Origin: Ruminococcus sp. | GTDB lineage: Bacteria; Bacillota; Clostridia; Oscillospirales; Ruminococcaceae | Reading direction: 5' to 3' | DNA length: 5,072 nt | NCBI GenBank assembly: GCA_014799765.1 | Contig: JAAVHK010000134.1 | Location: 1 to 5,072 of the forward strand | In this document: in pieces, positions 1 through 5,072 of the stretch | How positions within the stretch are numbered: the stretch's first letter is position 1 | How the letters are laid out: every line of letters begins with the position of its first letter | Translations under genes and position numbers: made by a program | Notes under the pieces: generated by a model | What the model saw: only the letters and a program-made list of their open reading frames with translations | What the model was told of the DNA's origin: nothing | Database searches by the model: none

Positions 1-391
1 TAAGCAAAATGTCGCAGTCTTCCGTACTGATTTCACCGGAACTGTGATCTATTATAGTCTTTTCCTCAAACGGCACGTCATCCTCAGATATCGTCACAAT
101 ATTACAGCGAAGCGCGATGTCTGTATCTTTCATCGGCACGCCGATACTTAATGCCTCTAGCGGAGAGCGCCCTGAATAATACTTCTCCGGGTCATATCCA
201 AGCACAGACAGATTCGCCGTATCTGAACCCGGTTTCATTCCTTCCGGAATCGTATGCACCATTCCAAGCTCCGATTTTTTGCTAAGAGAGTCAAAAGTCG
301 GCGTTGCTGCATATTCCAACGGCGTCTTTCCTCCCAGACTGTCTATAGGTTCATCCGCCATACCGTCTCCTAAAACTATTATATACTTCAT
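1..391 (-). CDS. apgM: Archaeal-type cofactor-independent phosphoglycerate mutase homologue, possible homoserine kinase (N-terminal 130 residues, gene runs off the window)
   Basis: The frame opens with MKYIIVLGDGMAD, the characteristic start of the archaeal-type iPGM branch of the alkaline phosphatase superfamily. Asp9 in LGDGMAD is the expected first metal ligand. Ser56 in PGSDTANLSVLGYDP (54-68) is the expected phosphorylated nucleophile, and GRSPLEALSIGV (74-85) is also typical. The rest of the metal-binding domain lies outside the window; full members are about 400 residues. Family knowledge: some members are genuine phosphoglycerate mutases, but a subgroup next to threonine-biosynthesis genes has been annotated as a proposed homoserine kinase. 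Here it sits 48 bp downstream of hom on the same strand, which favours the homoserine kinase role by context only. The frame is open from the ATG at 391 to base 1. Family assignment is firm; substrate is uncertain. Confidence 0.93.
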   Translation of the reverse strand, partial: MKYIIVLGDGMADEPIDSLGGKTPLEYAATPTFDSLSKKSELGMVHTIPEGMKPGSDTANLSVLGYDPEKYYSGRSPLEALSIGVPMKDTDIALRCNIVTISEDDVPFEEKTIIDHSSGEISTEDCDILL

Positions 392-404
392 TTTTCTATG
401 CGTG

Positions 405-411
405 CCTCCTT
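405..411 (-). promoter_or_regulatory. Ribosome binding site of the apgM-like gene, long spacing
   Basis: On the minus strand AAGGAGG is a full Shine-Dalgarno match, but 13 nt separate it from the ATG at 391, longer than the usual 5-9. No in-frame ATG, GTG or TTG lies between them, and the conserved MKYIIVLGDG beginning fixes the start at 391. Confidence 0.7.
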
Positions 412-439
412 GTTGTCACCACTATATCCGCAAATTCCT

Positions 440-1645
440 TTAGTCCGCCATACGGATTCTGTTGATTGCGCCGCCGATAGCAGCAAGTTTTTCATCAAAT
501 TCCTTCTCTGTCATATTATCAGTAACAAAAGCATATTCACCATCAACCCCTGCATTAAGCTCACTAGCAGAAGGGAATGCAGCAATTGCCTCGTCCTTTT
601 TAAGTGCGCTTACGCGGACAAAAAATCTATGCTTTACGTCTGCTATATCAGTCAGCGTTATATCTTCATCATCCCAGAAGCACATAATGGTCTTGCCAGG
701 ATGTCTGGCACAATCAACTACATCGGAAACGACTGCGCTTGCCGTAGGCAGCTTACCTGCGCCTCTTCCGTAATACATGGAATCTCCCAGCATATTTCCG
801 TGCACATATACAGCGTTGAATACGTCGCTTACACTATATAGCGGATGCTCCTTTGAAATCATGAAAGGCGCAACCATTGCGAGGAATCCCGCCTCCGTGT
901 CCCTGCTCATGGCAAGCAGCTTAATGGAATGATTCATCTTTCCCGCATATATAAAATCTTCCTTAGTGATTTTTGTAATGCCCTCTGTATATATAGTTTT
1001 GTAGTCTACATTTTTACCCTTCATAAGAGAAGAAAGGATTGCTATCTTCCTGCATGCATCGTATCCTTCTACGTCCGCTTCAGGATTTTTCTCTGCATAA
1101 CCCTTGTCCTGAGCCTCTTTTAGCACTTCATCAAAGCCTGCGCCTTCCTTGTCCATTTTTGTAAGAATATAGTTTGTCGTTCCGTTCAAAATACCTGTAA
1201 TGGAATCAATTTTCTCTGCCGTCAGGGAATAATTCAGCGGACGAATGATCGGTATGCCGCCTCCGACGCTTGCTTCAAATAAGTAGTTACAATGATTCTC
1301 CCTTGCGATTCTTAGCAGCTCCGGTCCATGATTCGCAACCAGTTCCTTATTTGAGGTACAAACGCTTTTACCGGCAAGCAGGGCATTTTTGGAAAAAGTA
1401 TACGCCGGTTCGTTTCCGCCCATAGTCTCACAGATAACGGAAATTTCGGGGTCATTTAGTATAATGTTAAAATCATGAACCACTTTTTCCTCATAAGGGT
1501 CTCCGGGGAAATCTCTTAAATCCAAAATATATTTTACATTTAAGTGTGTTCCCGCCTTCTTATCTATATCTGCCTTGTTAGTCTCTATTACTTCTACTAC
1601 GCCGCTTCCGACTGTACCGTATCCTAAAACTGCCACCTGAACCAT
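440..1645 (-). CDS. hom: Homoserine dehydrogenase
   Basis: Reduces L-aspartate-4-semialdehyde to homoserine with NAD(P)H, at the branch to threonine and methionine; cytosolic. The 401-residue protein starts with a Rossmann motif, VAVLGYGTVGSG (G8-x-G10-x-x-G13). It continues with TSNKELVANHG (97-107), EASVGGGIPIIRPL (124-137), GILNGTTNYIL (151-161) and the complete homoserine dehydrogenase signature from A178 to K200. E185, D191, D196 and K200 align with the catalytic residues of the yeast enzyme. YYGRGAGKLPTASAVVSDVVD (291-311) closes the catalytic part. Residues about 336-401 resemble a shortened ACT domain without an obvious D-x-x-G loop. The frame stays open upstream to an ATG at 1729, but that extension crosses a hairpin and has no RBS. 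The ATG at 1645 starts the conserved MVQVAVLGYG and follows GAGAGGA. Ends TAA, 48 bp before the apgM-like gene; co-transcription is likely. Confidence 0.97.
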   Translation of the reverse strand: MVQVAVLGYGTVGSGVVEVIETNKADIDKKAGTHLNVKYILDLRDFPGDPYEEKVVHDFNIILNDPEISVICETMGGNEPAYTFSKNALLAGKSVCTSNKELVANHGPELLRIARENHCNYLFEASVGGGIPIIRPLNYSLTAEKIDSITGILNGTTNYILTKMDKEGAGFDEVLKEAQDKGYAEKNPEADVEGYDACRKIAILSSLMKGKNVDYKTIYTEGITKITKEDFIYAGKMNHSIKLLAMSRDTEAGFLAMVAPFMISKEHPLYSVSDVFNAVYVHGNMLGDSMYYGRGAGKLPTASAVVSDVVDCARHPGKTIMCFWDDEDITLTDIADVKHRFFVRVSALKKDEAIAAFPSASELNAGVDGEYAFVTDNMTEKEFDEKLAAIGGAINRIRMAD

Positions 1646-1656
1646 TTTTCCGATAT

Positions 1657-1663
1657 TCCTCTC
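1657..1663 (-). promoter_or_regulatory. Ribosome binding site that decides the hom start
   Basis: GAGAGGA on the minus strand lies 11 nt before the ATG at 1645. The alternative ATG at 1729 has no purine-rich site in front of it, so this site supports the shorter 401-residue protein. Confidence 0.65.
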
Positions 1664-1682
1664 TTTCTCTGTATATTTTGAA

Positions 1683-1688
1683 ATTATA
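1683..1688 (-). promoter_or_regulatory. Possible -10 box of a hom promoter
   Basis: A perfect TATAAT stands on the minus strand 37 nt before the hom start codon. The hexamer 17 bp upstream (TTCTGG) is a poor -35, and the region is AT-rich, so chance occurrence is quite possible. If used, hom could be transcribed independently of glyA and the deacetylase, starting downstream of the hairpin element. Confidence 0.3.
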
Positions 1689-1699
1689 AAACTCTTTTT

Positions 1700-1797
1700 C
1701 GATAACCAGAACTTATCCAAAATAAACAAAATAAGGTGCGATTACGCTTGCGACGAGCACCGTTTTTGTTTATCTTGGATAAGTTCGTGGCTCGCGA
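1700..1797 (-). repeat. Long hairpin element, copy 1, in the leader of hom
   Basis: Read on the minus strand, 1786-1764 pairs with 1731-1709 to form a 23-bp stem whose only non-Watson-Crick pair is a G-U. Then come an asymmetric internal loop (AC at 1763-1762 against TTA at 1734-1732), a 5-bp stem (GGTGC/GCACC) and a 17-nt loop (1756-1740). Outside the main stem, C1787 is bulged and CCA (1790-1788) pairs with TGG (1708-1706), with a few weaker pairs beyond. The 5' arm is A-rich and the 3' arm T-rich. The element fills most of the 167-bp gap between the deacetylase stop and hom, ending 63 nt before the hom ATG (counted from the main stem). No T-run follows the outer stem, so it is not a standard terminator; the T-rich stretch after the inner GCACC is the only terminator-like part. 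It shares its plan with the hairpin at 4075-4186. Whether it acts as RNA, as a DNA hairpin, or is a repeat insertion is unknown. Confidence 0.85.
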
Positions 1798-1812
1798 TAG
1801 AGTTATGTAAAC

Positions 1813-2655
1813 TTATAATTCAACAGTTGCTCCTGCCAAAATACAATGAGGCGTACCTCCTGCCTCAATATATATATCCTGACATGTCGGGTTAAATACA
1901 CGCGTTCCATCCATACTGAATATAAGCCGCCTGTAATTTTCCACATAATCGCATACTTCTATGTTTGTTGCATACCAGATTTCTCTTCTGCCGCCGATGT
2001 ATGAGGCAAAACGTTCAATCACTTCCCAGTTATCATTCTGCTCGAACTCATAACTGTGTCCCCACACATAGAACAACTGCGGACTGCCATGTCTGTCTCT
2101 TCTGTCTTCTACAAAATCCTCAGCAAGTTCTCTAAGACGCGGATTATTATGATGGCAGGTAGCAGGCAGTCTGAGCCAGTCCTGTGGAATATCAAAATTT
2201 TCCGTGCTGACCGTTGTTCTTGCATATACGATTCCGACCATTCGCAATACTTCGATTACATGCTCATTATAAGTTCCATATGGATATGCCGCTCCGCGTA
2301 CCAAGGTCCCAAACTGTTTCTCCAGATTATCTCTGTCCCTTACGATTTCTTCCAGGCATAATGATCTGGGAATCCTCTCAAGAAACGGATGCGTCAAACC
2401 ATGCAGCGCTACCTCCATGCCGCTGTCAGCATAAAGCTTCGTTGCCTCTTCCATAGACATTCTCCTATGGATAGTTCCGGGTTTATATACCGTATCAGCA
2501 TCCCGATATTGTCCGCTGTTTAAATTAAACGTGCCTTTGAGCCCGTTATTCTTCATAATATCTATCAGGCGGATATCCTGCTCTACTCCGTCATCATAAC
2601 TGAGGGTAAGGGCTTTTCTCCGTCCCTCGGGAAATCTCATTTTTATTTCAAACAC
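1813..2655 (-). CDS. NodB/CE4-family polysaccharide deacetylase, no signal peptide
   Basis: The 280-residue protein carries the NodB fold signature. LTLSYDDG (16-23) has the catalytic base D21 and metal ligand D22, and HGLTH (85-89) gives the two metal-binding histidines H85 and H89. GAAYPYGTY (121-129) and WGH (197-199, likely catalytic-histidine motif) follow. CE4 enzymes remove acetyl groups from N-acetylglucosamine polymers or sugars, but most are secreted or membrane-anchored. Here the N-terminus (MFEIKMRFPEGRRKA) has no hydrophobic stretch, suggesting a cytosolic enzyme on a small substrate. Related cytosolic members can act on cyclic amides instead. Residues about 236-280 look like a short beta-rich tail. 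The start is a GTG at 2655 with a well-placed RBS; an in-frame ATG at 2640 would be 24 nt from it. It lies 54 bp after glyA without a visible terminator, so co-transcription is likely. Substrate unknown. Confidence 0.9.
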   Translation of the reverse strand: MFEIKMRFPEGRRKALTLSYDDGVEQDIRLIDIMKNNGLKGTFNLNSGQYRDADTVYKPGTIHRRMSMEEATKLYADSGMEVALHGLTHPFLERIPRSLCLEEIVRDRDNLEKQFGTLVRGAAYPYGTYNEHVIEVLRMVGIVYARTTVSTENFDIPQDWLRLPATCHHNNPRLRELAEDFVEDRRDRHGSPQLFYVWGHSYEFEQNDNWEVIERFASYIGGRREIWYATNIEVCDYVENYRRLIFSMDGTRVFNPTCQDIYIEAGGTPHCILAGATVEL

Positions 2656-2664
2656 GGCTACTAT

Positions 2665-2670
2665 TCTCCC
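2665..2670 (-). promoter_or_regulatory. Ribosome binding site that selects a GTG start for the deacetylase
   Basis: GGGAGA on the minus strand (within AAGGGAGAATAG) lies 9 nt before the GTG at 2655 and 24 nt before the ATG at 2640. This favours the GTG and an N-terminus five residues longer. Confidence 0.6.
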
Positions 2671-2709
2671 TTCAATTAGTTTAATTCTAAATAAAAGTTA
2701 AATTGCAAA

Positions 2710-3948
2710 TTAAATAAGCGGATATTTATCAGTCAATGACTTAACGATTGCCTGAGCTTTCTCGACACCGGCTTCTCCCTCTTTTATTACGATGGATACC
2801 GCCTCTGCTACTTTGTCCATATCCTCAGTATTTAAACCTCTGGATGTTACCGCCGGGGTTCCGAGACGTATACCGCTTGTTACGAACGGAGACTTAGGGT
2901 CGTTTGGAATCGTGTTCTTATTAGCGGTAATATGTGCTTCGTCCAAAAGTTTCTCTACAGCTTTTCCTGTTAAGTCATAGTTAGTCAAATCTACCAGCAT
3001 CAAATGATTGTCTGTTCCGCCGGAAACAATCTTGACATCCCTTGCAAGCAGTCCCTTGCAAAGCGCCTGTGCATTGTCAATAATACCCTGCTGATATTCC
3101 TTAAACGCCGGAGACAATGCTTCTTTAAAGCAGACTGCCTTCGCTGCAATGACATGCATCAGCGGACCGCCCTGAATACCGGGGAAAATCGCCTTGTTAA
3201 AGTTATATTTATCCGCAATTTCCTGACTGGACATTATCATACCGCCGCGCGGTCCGCGCAGAGTCTTATGAGTCGTAGTCGTGGTTACATGTGCATAAGG
3301 AATCGGGCTTGGATGTAAGCCTGTTGCCACAAGTCCCGCAATATGTGCGATATCTACCATCAAAACAGCTCCGACTTCGTCTGCAATCTCTCTGAACTTC
3401 TTGAAATCCAGCGTCCTTGCATAAGCGGAAGCTCCCGCTACTATCATCTTGGGTTTGCATTCTAACGCAATCTCACGAACTTTATCATAGTCTAAGAATC
3501 CGTCGTCATTAACCCCATAAGGTACGCAGTTAAAATATTTTCCGGACATATTTACCGGTGAACCATGTGAAAGATGCCCGCCATGATCCAGATTCATTCC
3601 CATAAATGTATCGCCCGGCTCCATTACGGCAAAGAATACCGCCATATTAGCCTGTGCGCCTGAATGCGGCTGAACGTTTACATATTCGCAGCCGAACAGT
3701 TCCTTTGCCCGCTCTCTTGCCAGATTTTCCACAACATCAACGCATTCGCAGCCGCCATAATATCTTTTGGCCGGATATCCTTCCGCATATTTATTGGTAA
3801 GCGGACTTCCCATAGCCGCCATAACTGCTTTACTTACCCAGTTCTCAGATGCAATCAGCTCAATATGTGAATTCTGACGTTCCTGCTCATCCACGATTGC
3901 CTGTGCAATTTCCGGATCTGCCGTTTTTATTTCATCAAATGAATACAT
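2710..3948 (-). CDS. glyA: Serine hydroxymethyltransferase
   Basis: A PLP enzyme of the cytosol that interconverts serine and glycine with tetrahydrofolate and 5,10-methylene-THF, the main source of one-carbon units. Its 412 residues match the bacterial family length. Visible family blocks are HIELIASENWVS (28-39), KYAEGYPAKRYYGG (53-66; Y54, E56 and Y64 match E. coli Y55, E57 and Y65) and QPHSGAQAN (93-101). MVDIAHIAGLVA (197-208) holds D199 and H202 for PLP. TTTTTHKTLRGPRGG (222-236) holds the PLP-binding Lys228. SGIRLGTPAVTSRG (from 358) has R361 for the substrate carboxylate. All key residues are present. The ATG at 3948 follows AGGAG (3958-3954) with a 5-nt gap, and a promoter lies just upstream. 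It heads the minus-strand run of four genes. Some SHMTs have weak threonine aldolase activity, a possible link to hom, but the sequence does not show this. Confidence 0.98.
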   Translation of the reverse strand: MYSFDEIKTADPEIAQAIVDEQERQNSHIELIASENWVSKAVMAAMGSPLTNKYAEGYPAKRYYGGCECVDVVENLARERAKELFGCEYVNVQPHSGAQANMAVFFAVMEPGDTFMGMNLDHGGHLSHGSPVNMSGKYFNCVPYGVNDDGFLDYDKVREIALECKPKMIVAGASAYARTLDFKKFREIADEVGAVLMVDIAHIAGLVATGLHPSPIPYAHVTTTTTHKTLRGPRGGMIMSSQEIADKYNFNKAIFPGIQGGPLMHVIAAKAVCFKEALSPAFKEYQQGIIDNAQALCKGLLARDVKIVSGGTDNHLMLVDLTNYDLTGKAVEKLLDEAHITANKNTIPNDPKSPFVTSGIRLGTPAVTSRGLNTEDMDKVAEAVSIVIKEGEAGVEKAQAIVKSLTDKYPLI

Positions 3949-4002
3949 TCTTACTCCTGCCTTTCTTATTTTTCATTCTTATTATTATAAAAATCCAGAG
4001 TA

Positions 4003-4032
4003 AGTATATCACAAGGTATGATTGGGGTGCAA
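4003..4032 (-). promoter_or_regulatory. Promoter of glyA
   Basis: On the minus strand, TTGCAC (4032-4027) and TATACT (4008-4003) are separated by 18 bp. TG one base before the -10 (TGATATACT) makes it an extended -10 site. The expected start near 3996 gives a leader of about 48 nt with no obvious riboswitch. It is the only convincing promoter seen for the glyA-deacetylase part of the run. Confidence 0.7.
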
Positions 4033-4039
4033 TATTTTC

Positions 4040-4068
4040 TTTCCACTTTCCGAAAAACATGCTATAAT
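4040..4068 (+). promoter_or_regulatory. Promoter of the lipid kinase gene
   Basis: TTTCCA (4040-4045, four of six consensus bases) and a perfect TATAAT (4063-4068) are 17 bp apart. TG at 4060-4061 adds an extended -10. Transcription should begin near 4075, almost exactly at the first paired base of the outer helix of the downstream hairpin. Confidence 0.75.
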
Positions 4069-4074
4069 ATTATA

Positions 4075-4186
4075 CATAGTCACGATAGTCACGAGTTTGG
4101 TAGAAATGAATAAAAACGAGGTTCCGAAGCAGTGGCTGGCCACCTCTTATTTTATTCATTTCTACCAAACTCTGGTTGTGGCTATG
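4075..4186 (+). repeat. Long hairpin element, copy 2, in the leader of the lipid kinase gene
   Basis: A perfect 23-bp stem (4093-4115 with 4150-4172) is followed inward by an AC/TTA internal loop (4116-4117 against 4147-4149), a 5-bp stem (GAGGT 4118-4122 with ACCTC 4142-4146) and a 19-nt loop. Outside the main stem, C4092 is bulged and TCA (4089-4091) can pair with TGG (4173-4175). Alternatively, an outer helix joins 4075-4085 to 4176-4186; its two G-U pairs hold only in plus-strand RNA. The bases 4076-4093 are a tandem pair of ATAGTCACG, which would allow different pairing registers. A strong promoter points into it, so it should form the 5' part of the kinase mRNA, ending 32 nt before the ATG. 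No T-run directly follows, so it is not a classic terminator. The plan is the same as copy 1 upstream of hom. Function unknown. Confidence 0.88.
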
Positions 4187-4218
4187 TTTTATAAAATTGT
4201 TTACAAAAGGAAAAGATT

Positions 4219-5072
4219 ATGTACTATATTATAGTAAATCCATCCTCTAAGTCCGGCAGGGGGATACGCATCTGGCAAAAACTGAAACCTGTTTTTCAGG
4301 AAAGAAACATACCATACAAGCTTATGCTGTCCACACATATCGGGCATGTTGCGGAATTTACAAGGGAAATTACAGAAACTGACGACAATGTCAATTTAAT
4401 TATTCTGGGCGGTGACGGTACGATAAATGAGGCCCTACAGGGTATCAGAGACTTTTCCAAAGTCAGCATCGGATATATACCCACCGGTTCAAGTAATGAT
4501 TTGGCACGGGATATGAAGCTTGGTAAAGACCCGATGAAAATCCTTGACACCATTCTGAGCGGCAAAGTCTCACGCATGGTTGACATTGGTGTTCTTACTT
4601 ACGGCAGCCGCGGCGAGGCAACATCCAAACTCCTTAATAGAGACGTTCCGAATGATATTCAGGATAAAAGGCACTTCGTTGTAAGCAGTGGAATCGGATT
4701 TGACGCCGCAGTATGCGAAGAGGCGCTTTCTTCCAATATCAAAGACCTGCTTAATAAATTGAAGCTTGGAAAGCTCACATATCTCGGCATTGCACTGAAA
4801 CAATTAATAGCAGCAAAGCCTGTGGCCTGTGATTTGTATCTTGACGATAAAGAACCTGTTCATGTGAAGCGTTTTCTGTTCGTTGCTTCCATGATACATA
4901 AGTATGAAGGCGGCGGATTCAAATTCTGCCCCAATGCAGACTCATCTGACGGTCAGCTTGATTTATGTTTTGTCGGCAATATTCCCAAGCCGCTCATACT
5001 CATAGCACTGCCTACGGCATTCTTCGGAAAACACTATATTTTTCCGCATATTTTTCATTACAGCGCCCAAAA
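4219..5072 (+). CDS. Diacylglycerol kinase catalytic-domain (YegS/DgkB-type) lipid kinase, C-terminus cut by window end
   Basis: An ATP-dependent lipid kinase of the DAGK_cat family, acting at the cytosolic face of the membrane. Members phosphorylate diacylglycerol (recycling it from lipoteichoic acid synthesis in Gram-positives) or related lipids, and the exact lipid cannot be read from sequence. The frame shows YYIIVNPSSKSGRG (2-15), the nucleotide-binding LGGDGTINE (63-71), IPTGSSNDLAR (87-97), SSGIGFDAAV (156-165) and the C-terminal EGGGFKFCPNAD (230-241) with DGQLDL (244-249), in the usual order. It is open for 284 codons to the window end; the family is about 290-320 residues, so only a short tail is missing. 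The ATG at 4219 follows AGGA (4208-4211) with a 7-nt gap. It has its own promoter and a 144-nt leader dominated by the hairpin. Residues about 126-150 form a charged stretch longer than I would expect between VDIG and SSGIGFDA. Confidence 0.93.
   Translation, partial: MYYIIVNPSSKSGRGIRIWQKLKPVFQERNIPYKLMLSTHIGHVAEFTREITETDDNVNLIILGGDGTINEALQGIRDFSKVSIGYIPTGSSNDLARDMKLGKDPMKILDTILSGKVSRMVDIGVLTYGSRGEATSKLLNRDVPNDIQDKRHFVVSSGIGFDAAVCEEALSSNIKDLLNKLKLGKLTYLGIALKQLIAAKPVACDLYLDDKEPVHVKRFLFVASMIHKYEGGGFKFCPNADSSDGQLDLCFVGNIPKPLILIALPTAFFGKHYIFPHIFHYSAQ

Noticed and set aside
398..841. A 147-codon plus-strand frame over the 3' part of hom
   Set aside because: Antisense to a firmly identified gene, with no family resemblance and no RBS; a shadow frame.
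1646..1729. N-terminal extension of hom to an ATG at 1729 (28 extra residues)
   Set aside because: The extension is translated hairpin arm, lacks an RBS, and adds residues before the conserved Rossmann strand that begins at the 1645 start.
1709..1786. Plain intrinsic terminator of the deacetylase gene
   Set aside because: The outer stem is not followed by a T-tract on the minus strand (TGGTTATCG follows), and the inner GGTGC/GCACC stem is only 5 bp. The shared architecture with the kinase-leader hairpin argues for a different role.
1646..1812. Threonine T-box or other known riboswitch in the hom leader
   Set aside because: I looked for a T-box antiterminator sequence (TGGNACCGCG) and a following terminator and found neither. 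The hairpin does not resemble a riboswitch class I can name.
2056..2456. Two overlapping plus-strand frames inside the deacetylase gene
   Set aside because: Antisense shadows of a gene whose catalytic motifs are intact; no recognisable protein features.
2656..2709. Terminator or promoter between glyA and the deacetylase
   Set aside because: The gap has only short AT-rich complementarity (TTTAA/TTAAA) with no GC stem or T-run, and no pair of -35/-10 boxes at workable spacing; read-through is the simpler reading.
4106..4234. A 42-codon plus-strand frame starting MNKNEVPKQW, with a hydrophobic middle and a basic end, overlapping the start of the lipid kinase gene
   Set aside because: It is read through the hairpin arms and has no good Shine-Dalgarno site. 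The start codon and frame are not preserved in the homologous element upstream of hom. Protein-like appearance is probably accidental, though a leader peptide is not fully excluded.
4296..4803. Two minus-strand frames of 77 and 96 codons opposite the lipid kinase gene
   Set aside because: They oppose a clear kinase frame with ordered motifs and good codon structure; no support for expression.

Overview
The window looks like a stretch of core chromosome from a Gram-positive anaerobe of the class Clostridia, most likely Lachnospiraceae. This is inferred from the AT-leaning composition, strong AGGAGG-type ribosome binding sites, TATAAT-type promoters and the style of the proteins. No rRNA, tRNA or taxon marker is present, so the family assignment is tentative.

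Layout. Four genes lie head to tail on the minus strand, read from right to left: glyA (serine hydroxymethyltransferase, 3948-2710), a cytoplasmic-looking NodB/CE4 polysaccharide deacetylase (2655-1813), hom (homoserine dehydrogenase, 1645-440) and the first 130 residues of an archaeal-type cofactor-independent phosphoglycerate mutase homologue (391 to beyond base 1). A divergent gene on the plus strand (4219 to beyond 5072) encodes a diacylglycerol-kinase/YegS-family lipid kinase, cut by the window end. Its start and RBS are clear. The 270-base gap between glyA and the kinase gene holds two back-to-back promoters whose -35 boxes are only 7 bp apart. No gene-free stretch exceeds 300 bases.

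How the genes fit together. SHMT interconverts serine and glycine and supplies one-carbon units. Homoserine dehydrogenase commits aspartate semialdehyde to threonine and methionine. The mutase homologue next to hom belongs to a group proposed to act as a homoserine kinase, which would make hom plus this gene two consecutive threonine-pathway steps. The deacetylase between them has no obvious metabolic link.

Most notable observation. Two long hairpins occur, one upstream of hom (about 1797-1700, minus strand) and one upstream of the lipid kinase (about 4075-4186, plus strand). They are diverged copies of the same structured element. Each has a 23-bp stem, the same asymmetric AC/TTA internal loop, a 5-bp inner stem and a 17-19 nt loop, plus matching flanks (TCRCGA..GYCAC before, TGGTT after) and the same orientation toward the downstream start codon. 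Thirteen of the 28 stem pairs differ between copies while pairing is kept. This is either a covarying leader-RNA family or a hairpin repeat/mobile element. I could not match it to any family I know.
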